64,000 bases of DNA from Ovis canadensis (GCF_042477335.2 NC_091247.1:231893001-231957000); one strand, 5' to 3'; counted from the first letter of the stretch, positions 45,244 through 58,659 are shown. Program-made: numbers and translations. The notes: generated from the letters alone by a model not told the origin.

Positions 45244-46267
45244 GTGAGATTCTGTAATGAATAAAAACACAAAATATTGGTCTCAAAGCAAAAAATAAAA
45301 CAATTCTTTCTACATTAAATTTTTTTCAAAGTATGGTAATTAAATGAAGGCTAGTGAGCAGTACACATACATAAATGGATGTTTCTAGAAAGCAATGTTT
45401 TGAAGATGTCAAGAAACCTCGTCATGCCAGTTTTAGAATTCTACGGAAAAAATGCAGAGTAACGTGGATACTCTTTGCATACAAAAGGCATTGGAATAGC
45501 TTTAGTATTGTTCCTTTAAAAATTTTAATTGGTGGAAAATTGTTTTACCATTTTGTGTTGGTTTCTGCCATGCAATGCAAAGTAGCCATAATTATTGACT
45601 GTATGTATATATTTGTCTATCACTTGCTTCTTGAGCCTCTCTCCCTTCCTTGAACAGCTTTAGTAAAGAAATCGCTGACCCTGTTACCCATGTTCCTCAC
45701 TCAACTACGCTTCCATTATCATGTTTATAAAGATCTTAAAATACAGACCAGGACGTGCCTTTCCCCGCTATTTGCGTTGCAAGGGGTCAGCCAGCACCAC
45801 TTGCATTAGGCTAAGGCTAGGGGTACGCAGAGGAGTGGTAGCAAACCAGGAAGGCATGTCCTGCTCAGAGCTTGCGACGTAGGGTAGCTGGAGGGGAAGG
45901 CTGCGGGGAAGAGAGGCGGCCCTGGGATTGCTTAGAGGAACATGTTCCCACCGATTTGTTTCTAATTGGAAAACACATGGGAGGAAAGTCACTGACCCAG
46001 ACGGGACCTTGACGCCTAATGAGGCAGTTTGGGGATGTGGATTTCCATAATGGTTGCCAGGGGGCAGGGGGAAAGGGGAAAGGCCTCGTGGGTTGTAGTT
46101 TTCTCCCATATTTAGACATACTGAAACTCCTCGTGGGTCATCTTCAACTGAGCAGCTGTTCTGTAGATAAACTTTATAATTACAGACAACAGTAATAATT
46201 ACAGTAACGTCCAGTAACAACGATAATAGTAATTTTCATTATGGATTTTACTGTCATCTACTAAAAC
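45244..46267. other. Module C stretch, no gene seen
   Basis: Counterpart of 1,057-2,084. A minus-strand 150-codon frame (45,768-46,220) has no equivalent open frame in A, so it is not supported. Confidence 0.45.
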
Positions 46268-46532
46268 CTGCTGCTGCTCCTACGTCGCTTCAGTCGTGTC
46301 CGACTCTGTGCGACCCAGTAGATGGCAGCCCACCAGGCTCCCCCCTCCCTGGGATTCTCCCGGCAAGAACAGTGGGATGGGTTGCTATTTTCTTCAATGC
46401 ATGAAAGTGAAAAGTGAAAGTGAAGTCAGTCCTGTCCGACTGTGTGCGATCCCGTGTACTGCAGCCTACTAGGCTCCTCCGCCCCTGGGAATTTCCAGGC
46501 AAGAATATTGGAGTGGGTTGTCATTGCCTGCT
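46268..46532 (+). mobile_element. BovA2-type SINE dimer (module C)
   Basis: Same insertion as 2,085-2,351, with a handful of substitutions in the second monomer ('tcagtcctgtccgactgtgtgcg'). Confidence 0.9.
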
Positions 46533-46599
46533 CACTTCCAAAACCTGCATTATAACAGATTTTTGATAAAGCACCAAAGTTGTCTGGCCATCTGGTCGA

Positions 46600-48090
46600 C
46601 GGCGATGACCCCAGCTGCAACTTAACAGCATAAACGCCACCAGGACAAATGCGAATCGCAGGGGGAAGGCACAGTATCACCACTACACACGCGTTCCCTC
46701 CGAGTCCCCCGGAGGTTGCTTTTCTCTCTTCCCCGTCCTCCCGTGTTCAGAGGCTCTTCTAACTAAAGACCGCGCCCCCAGCATCCTCCAACGCACGGCC
46801 CCGGACGCTTTCTGTGTCACATCTGTTCGGCGTTTCTGACCTCAAAGCCCAGGCAGGACTGGAGCCGGGCGTTGGGCCACGTTCCCTACTACCACCCGCG
46901 GTGAGGGAAGCCATGAGTGTGCGATCCAAGGCCGCAAAGGGAGCAGAAGGGACCACAGACGGGCCCCGTGAAGACGCAACCCGGTCTCGGGCGATCGCAG
47001 AGCCTGGAGAAACGACAGTGGGCGTCGGGGAGCAGCTTCCCCGCCTCCCGACTCTGCTGCGGACTTGAGCCCCAGGCGGCGAGAGCCGTCTTGCTCCGTG
47101 CGTTCGTTCCGTCCTCACTCTCGGGGAGGTGGGAGAGGATCAAGAGACGCACGGGTAACCCAGCGCGGTAGCCGCCAGAGACACGGCAACTCACAACCAA
47201 AACGGGAAAACCGAACAATGTGGCCCAGAACATCCCGCGGGGCACGCTCAGTCTCAGCCGCCAGCTATAGCCCAGGCGGTACACAAGACCAGAGAAAACG
47301 TCCCGACCGCTCTCCAGCTCCTAGAGACACGGCCCGGCCTTGCCACGCAAGTCTGCCCGTTCAACTCAAGCAAGAGCAGGACGCGTTCTGGCCCGGAGAC
47401 GGTGCCCCGGCGCGCCCGCCAACGAGCTCTCCGAGCAGGGCTCGCGCGGGCTGGCCAGACGCCGCAGCCTGGAGCGGGGTTAACGCGGAAGAACGGTGAC
47501 CCAAGAGCCTAGCCGCCGAGCCAACAGCGCTCCGGCGTGCAAGACCCTCTCTCTGCCCGCTCGGAAATCACCCATATGGATGGGCGCGGGGAGATGCTGG
47601 TCGACCCGAGCGAGCAGCCACACCAACCACCCCGTTGCGGCGCCAGGCCGCTTCCCAAAACACTGCAGATCCAATCTTCAGCAGGAGCAGGCCTGCCCAG
47701 GCCTCAGCGGCACCGGGGATATCGCCGCCAGTGCTGCCGGCTTCTGGAGCTCCCTTCCGCGTTTGCAAGCTGAATCGCAGCCCTTGTGAAGGTCGCCGAA
47801 GGAAGGGAACGCTCTGCAGGCGGCCGCCGGGGGCGCACGACAACCGGTTCGAGCGTCCCCGGGACGAGGCGCCGTCGCCGGCAGGCCGCAGTGGCGCCTA
47901 CCGCCCGAACGCCCGAGCTCGCCGGGGGCCTCTGCCTCGGAGGCGGCTCCCCGCTCGGGACAGCACGGCGCGGAGCGGCCCAGGGCGGGCGGAGAGCGGG
48001 AGGCCGCGGCGGAGAGGCCCTCCCCGCGAGATTGCAAGGCCCAGGCGAACCTGAGCAAGGGAGATTCTGCAGGGGGCTGGGCTGTGTGCA
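46600..48090. promoter_or_regulatory. CpG island 1 of module C
   Basis: Counterpart of 2,440-3,930. The left two-thirds carries many substitutions and several indels against A, while 47,772-48,088 is almost identical. Long frames on both strands (for example 208 codons, minus, 47,678-48,304) are not matched by equal frames in A. Promoter role inferred from composition only. Confidence 0.5.
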
Positions 48091-49146
48091 CTGCAGGCTG
48101 AAACAGTGACGGTAACACAAAGAGAGAGAGCGCGGGAGACACTGCATTCTGTAATTTCAGAGTCCAGATGCTGCTGAAGAATAAAAGCCAAGGCTCAGAA
48201 GCCATAAAGGAAAGGACTGAAAATTTGGCTACGTAATTGGTCTTTGAGTCTTTAGCAAGCAAAGCCAGATGCCAAGAAACGGGTGTACGGAAACACGTGT
48301 GCAACTACACGTATAACAGCGATGTTGACGTCAGCATTACTTAATCAGAATGTTTAGAAAACATGGCAAGGGACCAGTTAAGTAAACTTTCAGTGTGTTC
48401 ACATAACAACAGTATCAATTTGCTTTTTGGTTTATTGGGGTTAAGTGAGTTAGATCTATAGATATTAGAAAGGTATCTATGGCAAATTGTTAAATAAAAA
48501 CAGAAAGTTCTAGCACTTCCAGCGGTGCCATATATACATGCATTTACCTTTTTAAAAAATGCAGTGGAAAAGTAAAGAGTTAGAATAGCTAAAGAGGTTT
48601 TCAAAAGCAAGAATTGAGTTTTCCCTATAGCCTGATGTCTGGACAGAAAGACGTGCAGAAACAAAGATGGGCCACACGACGTGCTTTTCCGCTCCTTCCC
48701 ACTCTAGCCTTGGGAAAGGCAGCTGGCATCTCAGCCCCTCCACCTCTCTGCTCCACTAACACCCAGAGCCCCTGCGGGCAATCAGAGCTCTGACTCTGCA
48801 GGCCTGGGATCCCTATGTCCACAGTCTCTTCCTTCAGGTCAGGAGCCTTGAGCCATTCCCTTGGCTTGCCCAACCATGCGTGCCCAGAGCTGCTGGCTCT
48901 AACACACACCTGTGTAGTCCTTCTCTCCATAAGCTTTGAGCTGATATCCCAGGGGAAGACCATTCCCCTCACAAAACAGGTGTGAACCACGGGAACAACG
49001 GGAAGTTTGCACCTGGACCCATTATACAAACTCTGTGCACACTCAGCTCCCAAGGACACTACCCTGTTCACCGCGCTGTTTACGTGGCATCGCCACTGCT
49101 TACTTGAAGCATCCAGACTCACTTCTGTGGCAGGGAGAAATACGAG
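48091..49146. other. Module C stretch between CpG island and microsatellite
   Basis: Counterpart of 3,931-5,004. The TATAAAAG seen in A is AATAAAAG here (48,180-48,187) through one T-to-A difference. Contains the block shared by all three modules. Confidence 0.5.
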
Positions 49147-49287
49147 GCACACACACACACATACACACACACGCGCGCGCACACACACATGCACAAACAT
49201 AGCACACACACAAACATAGAGGCGCACACACACCCGCACGCGCGCACACACACACGCGCATGCACAAACACAGAAGCACACACATAC
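49147..49287. repeat. (CA)n-rich microsatellite, module C
   Basis: Interrupted CA/CG repeat with 'gcacaaacatag' interruptions, about 66 bp shorter than in module A. Confidence 0.95.
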
Positions 49288-50404
49288 CCCAGGAGCCACT
49301 CTGGACCCCTGCTAGGGCTGGCAATGGTGGGAGCAGAGAAGAGTTCACTGTTGCTACTTCTCAGGTCCTCTGCGCTGACAGACCCTGGTGGTTTTACTGA
49401 TTTCACTGTGGAGAGTGCGGGCTTGGAGCGCCCTGGTCTGTAGTTTGCTCTCCAGCGCCCTGCGCTCTATTCGGTCCACTCTACCCTTTCTCCTCAATGC
49501 ACACTCAGCACTAAGAAATGAGAACCGACACACATTGCGTTCAGCCTTCAAATCTGAACAAAGTTCAAGAACAGAGAGAAACTGAGTTCTTGTGAAGAAG
49601 GTAGTGAGAAAACTGTATTTATCCGTTCTGTAGCTGCCAAAATGTTCAAATATAGTCTATAAAAGCTTAACATTTTTTAAAATTAGGAAAAGTAAATAGG
49701 CCCTCATTACTCCTCCTTGCCCATCACCACCTCTGCCCCAGCTTCCATCACACTGGGCTCGTCTGACGACACGCCTGTTCTCCTGGTTGGGGACCTTTTT
49801 CACACTCATCACTGTCGTCTATGCCCGCTGCACACCTGGGCCACGGGGGCCATTCCCATGGTGAATCAGGGGGTTTTCTCCAGTGAGCCTCAGGGGTGTT
49901 GTTGTTTTCTTTTAATGGAAACCGCTCCCGTCTGTCCTGTAAACTCACAACCTTTAAAGATGCTGTAGCGAGCGGGTGTGAGTGACAGAAAGAGGCTGTT
50001 TCCATATCAGTCCCTGAGCTGCCACGTGCCTAACAGAGTGGTGGGTGTCACTGGCATCAATATTTCCTGGGCGGTGTTAGAAGATCCAGGCCGAAAGGAG
50101 AAACCGGACAATTTGGCAAGACACAGATCAAACCAGGAACGAGAGCAAGTCCCTCTCGTTGTTTCAAGGTCAAGAACTCAGCCCCCACTGTCCTCCTCTG
50201 CATCCTCACGCAGGACGGTTGAAACTGACCAGATAAAGCTGAGGAGACGGAGAGCCATCATGAGAGCCAAGCCTCTAAAGCCCTGCTGGATACTCCAGGC
50301 TGAGTCCCCAACACTCACCTGGGGGTGACCCCTCCCACCAAACCACGGGCATGCAGAGATAAGGGGAACCCTGCTCTCTCTGGGGTCAAGGAGAAAACAT
50401 ATGG
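49288..50404. other. Module C stretch with no recognised gene
   Basis: Counterpart of 5,212-6,325. Relative to A it has a 15-bp longer stretch at about 50,046 ('tcactggcatcaat') within otherwise near-identical sequence. Confidence 0.45.
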
Positions 50405-50679
50405 GCTGCTGCTGCTGCTGAGCCGCTCAGTCATGTCCTACTCTGTGCAACCCCATGGACAGCAGCCCCCCAGGCTCTCCCGTCCCTGGGGTTCTCCAGG
50501 CAAGAACACTGGAGTGGGTTGCCATTTCCTTCTCCAGTGCATGCAAGTGAAAAGTGAAAGTGAAGTCGCTCAGCCGTGTCCGACTCTGTGCAACCCCATG
50601 GACTGCAGCCCACCAGGCTCCTCCGTCCATGGGATTCTCCAGGCAAGAGTACTGGAGTGGGGTGCCATTGCCTTCTCTG
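50405..50679 (+). mobile_element. BovA2-type SINE dimer (module C, second)
   Basis: Same insertion as 6,326-6,600. Confidence 0.9.
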
Positions 50680-52081
50680 AAAACACTATGGGCTACTCCC
50701 CACATAAACAAGGTAGTAATATTTCCATTTTACACAGAAAAAAACAAAAGTCATGAGCTATTATACTCTGATTAGACCTATTTGTTCAGTTATTTAAATA
50801 ATATCCCCTTCCTATGATTTACATCAAATCCCAGGAAACCCTCACAATGATCACTTGGGGAATCTTGACTCCACAGAACAAACACCACTCTCAAACATTT
50901 CAATAACCAATTCTTGATCAAATGCCTCAGGCTTTGTTCTCCAATACCCACCAAAGTGGTTTACAGTTTGCCATCTTTCCTGCTGTGCCCTCCCCTGACC
51001 CTCTGGATGCAACTGCCTTCTGTCTTCTTGACTGCCCCCCATGTGGGAATCAGGCAGCTTTGGAGCCTTAACCTTAGTTCCATCATCCATGGCCTCAGAT
51101 ATGGGCCAAGCGACTCTGAATCTTCTCAATGGTGGGTGAAACAACCCAAGGGGTCATGTCTTGGTGGAAGGCCAGGCACTCTGGTTGCACATTTAAGCTC
51201 TTAAACCCCTCTGCACAGGAAAGAAGCAGGAGCAGGCACATCATGAATCCCCCGGTGGGTGTCACAGCCCCACAGGGAAGACACGCTCATCAAATGCAGA
51301 GGAAGCTCACTTTGGGGTGAAATCTAGTTGACACCTTCAGAGACATGGTGAAATGCTCCATGGATTTCTGCCCTTCTAAATATTATTGGCAGAAACAGTC
51401 ATCATTTCATAATTTTTGTTTAGGAAAGTATTTGTCTTTAAGGAAAAAATTAAACTTATTATATTCTTCATTGAACAAATTTGTGTGCCCACTCAAAGCA
51501 TATTCTGACATGAGTTGATGCTCCCCATCTTCCAAAAAGATAAGAAATATAGTCATTTGTTTCCTTTCAGCCTGCTCATCTCCAGCTGTCCCATTTGTCC
51601 AGGAGGGTGTGCTTCCTCAGAGTACAAGTCCCACCTACTCTCTCATCTTCAGAAGAGAGCTCAGGCTTCAGCCATAAATTCAGCCTTTGACATAAATACC
51701 TCAGATGACCTAGAGGCCCCAGGAGAATGAGAAGCTGTCCCTACTGTGGTGAGAAACCTTGGGTCTCCTTCCCAACTAATCTTTGCCAAGCCTCCCTCCC
51801 CTCTGGGTTATTATCCTAAAGATGTCTGTAGGCAGCAGCTGCTGTGAGAGAGAAGAGGGTCTCCAGAGGCCCAGCACCGCCTACCCTCTCCCCAGCAGCC
51901 CTAATTCTGGGTCTGGTTTCTTTTTTTGTTTGTGTCTTTTACCACGAGGGCTCTTTCCAGCCATCCTAGGACTTCCTTTAGAGTTCTTGAAAGATTCCCC
52001 AACCACCATTGGCCTCATTTGCCACTTCTGTACTTCCCTTCTGAAACGAAATTCAGTTCTTTCAAAAAGATTGAGTCCAGT
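50680..52081. other. Module C stretch with no recognised gene
   Basis: Counterpart of 6,601-8,004. A 150-codon frame (51,783-52,235) reaches into the SINE and differs from A through indels. Not supported as a gene. Confidence 0.45.
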
Positions 52082-52391
52082 GACTTCCCTGGATGTGCAG
52101 TGGAGGGGACACAGGTTTGACCTCTGGTCTGGGAAGATCCCACATGCCACAGAGCAAGGAAGCCTGTGCGCCCGACTCCTGAAGCGCACACAGCCGGAAG
52201 CGGGTGCTCCACAGCAAGGGAAGCCGCCACAGTGAGAAGCCCAAGTAGCATGATGAAGAGCAGCCTCTCAGGCCATGAAGGCCAGAACCACAGAGAGCGG
52301 GTGTGCAGCAGCGACAGCCCAGTGCAGCCAGAAGAGATTAATTAACTGGTTGAAATTTTAAAAGACTGACCCCAGAAAAAAAAAAAAAAGA
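52082..52391 (+). mobile_element. CHR-type SINE (module C)
   Basis: Counterpart of 8,005-8,310 with a longer A-rich tail. Confidence 0.85.
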
Positions 52392-54298
52392 ATGACACTT
52401 CATTTCTGTTTATTTTCATGCTTCTTCTGACATTTTGCACCTGATTCTGTTAGATATTTAGGATGCTTACAAAACTCCAGGTCACAGAAAAGGAGGAATT
52501 CCCAGTGTGTTCAGCATCTCAGGGAACAGGCACACATCACTTCTGCTGAATAGTCCAAGGAGATGTGAGGGTAACAATGAACCAAAACCACCAGAAAACC
52601 CCAGGAGGAGAGCAGCCCATGGATCCCGGAGCTGTTGTCTGCGGGGCTCACTCAGGGCAGCAGAGGACCCAGAGGGTGGCTGGGCTTCCTGAGCCCCCAG
52701 ACTGCTGGGGAAGGCTGCCGTCTTTCAGTGATGATTCAGGCTCCCCATCAGGAAAACCAGGCCAGATCTCAGCATCTCTGACTCAGTAAATACCTTCAGG
52801 ACCCATTCCAAGTCCACCCCTCTCCTCCTCTCTCTCAGGCAGCATGAATGCAGTGTGGGCTAGGTCGCTGATCATCCTGGGGTGCTAAGGCCAGAGCTGG
52901 CCACATAACTCACCACCCGGGGATTCTCGGGGTCGTAAGGACTTACCTACTTCCCCATTCAGGTGAGGAACAGCAGTGTCTGTGACAGGCAGGGCGTCCC
53001 GATAAGGCAAAGGGACAGGCCGAGTCAAGGAGAGACGACGGGAGGCGGTCCGTGCGGGAAGCTGCCCAGGGCAGCACGGCCAGCCCCTCTGCTCAGGGAC
53101 AGGCGGGCGCCCTCGTCACCAGAAGCAAGCGCGGCTCAGCCGGGGTCCCAGGGCTGTGACTCACAGCAGGTAATGACACCAGCTCCTCGGTCCCTGAACC
53201 AGGCGGGCACTTGTGAATCCGGGATGGCCTAGGAGAGCCAAGCCAGGTGCAAGATCAGCCCACGGAGCCTGCGGACCTTGACACCCACTGGGTGGAGCCC
53301 AGAGAGAAGGGCTGACCGGTCACCAACTCTCAGTGAGGGGGAGGGCGGGAAGCTTTGGCCTGAGTCTCATTCCTGGGACCTACCTACAAGGGTAAAGACT
53401 GACCTGACCGTTGCTAGATTCTTTTTAACAGAAGCCCAGGGTTCCTACTGTACCCAGTTTCTAACGGGCCAAGGTGAAGATGGAAGAAAACGTTAGCATC
53501 GTTCCTTCTTGGATTCAGTTGTAAATTCATCCAATATTTACCAGACATTTTTATCACTAGTGATAAAGAACAAAATCTCTCTTTGAGAAGCTCATTCTCT
53601 GCTGGTAATACAGAAAGCAACCCCCGTCACAGGGCAGTGGAGAGTCCACTCGCTCCGCCCAGGAGTCTAGAAGTCCTGATAGTCCCATGGGGAGAGGAGG
53701 TTCAGGTGAGTCTTTAAAAGTGAGACTTTTTTTTACCTGGAGGTGGAGGCAGCTAGTGTGAAGAACAGGAACGTTTGTGAAAATGAACCTCATTCCCCCC
53801 TTCTCCTCTCAGGTGCTGGACCACATGGCACCCTGGGCTGTTCTGTGAAATCCCCATGCCTCCCCCACCCCACCCCCCAGTCACAGAGCATTTCCCTTCT
53901 CTCTGATTTCCCTGAAACACACTTCTCTTCCAGCGACAGACAGCTCATTCCTCCACTGGCTTCAGGCCTTTACTTAAATGCTCCCTCCTGGGGGAGAGAT
54001 CCCACACCACACACGGAAGGCATCAGCTCCATCCTTCTCTTCCTGCCCTGTCCTGCCCTCTCGCTCTCTCTTATTTCTTGCATCTCTGACAGCCTCTAGG
54101 GATGGGGCTGTGGGTGAAGGGAGAAGCGGGGAGAGGGTAAGGTGGTATCTTCCCTCCACAGGCTTTGCTGGAAAAGTAACTGTTTTCCTTCAGACAAGGC
54201 ATGAATATAAATTGCAGGGAAATTGAAACTTAAATTGAAGGTGTTAATAGATTGAACATTAACTGTGAAAGACAACAAACATGGAGCCTTTGGAGCGT
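52392..54298. other. Module C stretch up to the 27-bp array
   Basis: Counterpart of 8,311-10,214, with the same small GC-rich patch (about 52,990-53,210) and no recognised gene. Confidence 0.4.
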
Positions 54299-56428
54299 CC
54301 CTGACAGAAGGCTGTATGATGTGATCCCTGACAGAAGGCTGTATGATGTGGTCCCTGACAGAAGGCTGTATGATGTGGTCCCTGACAGAAGGCTGTATGA
54401 TGTGATCCCTGACAGAAGGCTGTATGATGTGATCCCTGACAGAAGGCTGTATGATGTGATCCCTGACAGAAGGCTGTATGATATGGTCCCTGACAGAAGG
54501 CTGTATGATGTGATCCCTGACAGAAGGCTGTATGATGTGATCCCTGACAGAAGGCTGTATGATGTGATCCCTGACAGAAGGCTGTATGATATGATCCCTG
54601 ACAGAAGGCTGTATGATGTGATCCCTGACAGAAGGCTGTATGATGTGATCCCTGACAGAAGGCTGTATGATGTGATCCCTGACAGAAGGCTGTATGATAT
54701 GGTCCCTGACAGAAGGCTGTATGATGTGATCCCTGACAGAAGGCTGTATGATGTGATCCCTGACAGAAGGCTGTATGATGTGATCCCTGACAGAAGGCTG
54801 TATGATATGGTCCCTGACAGAAGGCTGTATGATGTGATCCCTGACAGAAGGCTGTATGATGTGATCCCTGACAGAAGTCTGTATGATATGGTCCCTGACA
54901 GAAGGCTGTATGATGTGATCCCTGACAGAAGGCTGTATGATATGGTCCCTGACAGAAGGCTGTATGATATGATCCCTGACAGAAGGCTGTATGATGTGAT
55001 CCCTGACAGAAGGCTGTATGATGTGATCCCTGACAGAAGGCTGTATGATATGGTCCCTGACAGAAGGCTGTATGATATGATCCCTGACAGAAGGCTGTAT
55101 GATGTGATCCCTGACAGAAGGCTGTATGATGTGATCCCTGACAGAAGGCTGTATGATATGGTCCCTGACAGAAGGCTGTATGATATGGTCCCTGACAGAA
55201 GGCTGTATGATGTGATCCCTGACAGAAGGCTGTATGATATGGTCCCTGACAGAAGGCTGTATGATGTGATCCCTGACAGAAGGCTGTATGATATGGTCCC
55301 TGACAGAAGGCTGTATGATGTGATCCCTGACAGAAGGCTGTATGATGTGATCCCTGACAGAAGGCTGTATGATGTGATCCCTGACAGAAGGCTGTATGAT
55401 ATGGTCCCTGACAGAAGGCTGTATGATGTGATCCCTGACAGAAGGCTGTATGATGTGATCCCTGACAGAAGTCTGTATGATATGGTCCCTGACAGAAGGC
55501 TGTATGATGTGATCCCTGACAGAAGGCTGTATGATATGGTCCCTGACAGAAGGCTGTATGATATGATCCCTGACAGAAGGCTGTATGATGTGATCCCTGA
55601 CAGAAGGCTGTATGATGTGATCCCTGACAGAAGGCTGTATGATATGGTCCCTGACAGAAGGCTGTATGATATGATCCCTGACAGAAGGCTGTATGATGTG
55701 ATCCCTGACAGAAGGCTGTATGATGTGATCCCTGACAGAAGGCTGTATGATATGGTCCCTGACAGAAGGCTGTATGATATGGTCCCTGACAGAAGGCTGT
55801 ATGATGTGATCCCTGACAGAAGGCTGTATGATATGGTCCCTGACAGAAGGCTGTATGATGTGATCCCTGACAGAAGGCTGTATGATATGGTCCCTGACAG
55901 AAGGCTGTATGATGTGATCCCTGACAGAAGGCTGTATGATGTGATCCCTGACAGAAGGCTGTATGATGTGATCCCTGACAGAAGGCTGTATGATATGGTC
56001 CCTGACAGAAGGCTGTATGATGTGATCCCTGACAGAAGGCTGTATGATGTGATCCCTGACAGAAGGCTGTATGATGTGATCCCTGACAGAAGGCTGTATG
56101 ATATGGTCCCTGACAGAAGGCTGTATGATGTGATCCCTGACAGAAGGCTGTATGATGTGATCCCTGACAGAAGGCTGTATGATGTGGTCCCTGACAGAAG
56201 GCTGTATGATGTGATCCCTGACAGAAGTCTGTATGATATGGTCCCTGACAGAAGGCTGTATGATATGACCCCTGACAGAAGGCTGTATGATGTGATCCCT
56301 GACAGAAGGCTGTATGATGTGATCCCTGACAGAAGGCTGTATGATATGATCCCTGACAGAAGGCTGTATGATATGATCCCTGACAGAAGGCTGTATGATG
56401 TGATCCCTGACAGAAGGCTGTATGATGT
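54299..56428. repeat. Expanded 27-bp minisatellite, 79 units (module C)
   Basis: Seventy-nine head-to-tail 27-bp units start every 27 bases from 54,299 to 56,405. Variation between units is confined to a few sites: 'gatgtg' or 'gatatg', 'atccct' or 'gtccct', a rare G-to-T ('agaagtctg') at 54,878, 55,472 and 56,228, and one 'acccct'. Because 27 is divisible by three and no frame used contains a stop, the array is open on both strands: plus 54,252-56,540 repeats PDRRLYDVI, minus 54,096-56,495 repeats HIIQPSVRD. Neither start has a counterpart long frame in A, so I read both as by-products of the repeat. Array length is exact only if the assembly is. Confidence 0.95.
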
Positions 56429-56449
56429 CTGGGGGGATGAAGAACTTTA

Positions 56450-57180
56450 CAAAGCCAAACAGACGGGGAAGCAAAAGATGGATAAATATGATCATGTTAC
56501 AAGTAACAACTGCCGCTCGTCAAAAGACATCATAAAATGAGGAAAGCAGAAGCCGGGGAGTGCGAAGTGACATGTGCAACAAGTGTGAAGATCTTTCACC
56601 AATAATTATTTTTTTAAGTAGATGTCAAAAACACGTTAACAGGCATTGCATGGATGGTGAAACATGGAAGTCCAATGAACATTTAAAAGGTGATCAATTT
56701 CATTTGTGATACATTAAATACTAGTTAAAATGGCAACAAAACACCATCTCACAGCTCACAGTTGAGCAAACATTGGTGAGTGACTATGAAAAGGCTGGCC
56801 CAGATGTGGAACAGAAGAAGCTGTCATTCTTTGTTAATCGGAATGGCAACTGTTGTAACATAGCACAGCTGGACAAGTGCACACCTTAGGTTTCATTAAT
56901 TCCCATCCAGCTCATAAAGTAGATACATGTGAATGAGATTCTTAACAGCAAAGAGCTGCAAACAGCTCCAGCACCCAGCAACAATAGAATGGATGGATTT
57001 GGTACGTTTAAAGTATGGACTACTATATAGCAGTAAAGTAATTCAATGGATGCATACAAATGAATGAACCTCAGAAACCAATACCACACACAAAATAAAT
57101 ATTATGTCACAAAAGGATAATCACTGTGATTCTGCTTACATAAAGGGACAAAAGAGGGAAAGCCTGTGTACTCTTTAGGA
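56450..57180 (+). mobile_element. Old L1 fragment (module C)
   Basis: Counterpart of 10,378-11,100 with the same degenerate ORF2-end and 3' landmarks. Confidence 0.65.
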
Positions 57181-57493
57181 ACTCATATGCATGTGCAAAT
57201 CTCAAATAAAAGGCAGGGAATGACATGGAATTGAGATACACAGAAAAATTAGAATCTTTTTAAATGAGAGTGGGTGCTGAGAACATGAGAATTTGCTTCA
57301 CTAATATTCTGCAAATTATGCACTTATATTACCTACAAGCTTTTCTTTGTTTAATCTACTTCTCAGTAAGATTTGTGTCACATATCAAAATAAATTCCAA
57401 GTGGCATTTAATATAAAATTTGATACCATAAACCTTAAGAATAAAGTGTAAATATGTATGCAATCTTGAGATGGGGAAGACCTTGATAAACTC

Positions 57494-57886
57494 TGATGGA
57501 CTGGGTTGTGTCCCCCCAGGTAGATGTGTTGACTTTCTAACCTGCAGGGACTCAGAATGTGACTGTATCTGCAGACAGAGTTTCTAAAGAGATAAATAAA
57601 TGGAGGCCTTTGAGTTGTGCCCTAATCGAGTATGACTCTTGTCCATGTAGGAAAAGGAAACTGAACACAGAAAGAAACCCCAGGAATGGGTGCACACAGA
57701 GGAGGGGCAAGTGAGACCCAGAGAAAGGCGTTGTCTGCAAGTGAGCAAGTCCTTGGGAGAATCCACCCCAAGCACACTGTGGCCTTGGATGTCCAGCCTC
57801 TGGAGCTGCAAGAAAACAGATGTCTGCCCTTCTGACTTCTGGGGATGCGCTATTTTGTCATGGCAGCCCCAGCACACTAATAAATA
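57494..57886 (+). mobile_element. MaLR (MLT1-like) LTR (module C)
   Basis: Counterpart of 11,408-11,800, differing by a few substitutions. Confidence 0.7.
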
Positions 57887-58659
57887 CGCGTTCCATTGAA
57901 AGCCAGAGCACACAGGAAAGGCTTCGTGGGCTTTACTACAACATCGCCAAACACTTACATGTCAAAGAGGAAACGGAAAGTTACAAACTCCAAACTATAA
58001 TACACTTGACACAAGTCTGACATTGCCAACACATAGCTCCTAGAAGTGTGTAATAAACCAAGCAATCTAGAAGAAAGTTTGGCAAGGTCCATAAACTGAA
58101 ATGCTCATTAAAGAAATACAAATGCTTGTTAGAAGATTAAAAAAAAGTCAGCTTCCCTCAACAAATTAAGGCTGATATATTATTTTGTCTTCTATTGAGA
58201 GACAAGTGCCTCATAAAAGAACACCATGCACATTTAACAAAGATTGTAGGTATCATCCTTGGCAGATCTAAGCATTCAACACTCCTTTGGTTTGGTCCTT
58301 TGACAGTACATACTGATCAAAGAGCGGTAAAAATGATTTATGCTTGGCATGGAAATTTTAAGTCTCACTCCTGGGAATTTATACCAAGTAATTAGGTAAA
58401 TATTTTGACATTAGAATATGTACTCTAAGATGAGAAATAATCTTTACTCTCAGCATAAGGATTTGGTTAAACAAAGTATAGCAACTTTCACACCATGGAA
58501 ATGTTTAAATTGGAAAGGAAATAAACCAAAATATGAAGCGAGATCATCTCTGATAGGTAGATTTTCTGAATTGTATACAAGTAAATTTAAATGTCTTCTT
58601 TCCTAGTTATCAATATTTTTCAAAGTTTGCTAAGATAAAATACAGATGGCTTTGATAAT
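57887..58659. other. Module C stretch with no recognised gene
   Basis: Counterpart of 11,801-12,579. AT-rich, with no conserved frame. Confidence 0.4.

Noticed and set aside
54252-56540. 762-codon plus-strand and 799-codon minus-strand frames as large repetitive genes
   Set aside because: They exist only because of a 27-bp repeat without stops. In module A the corresponding frames are short and begin differently.
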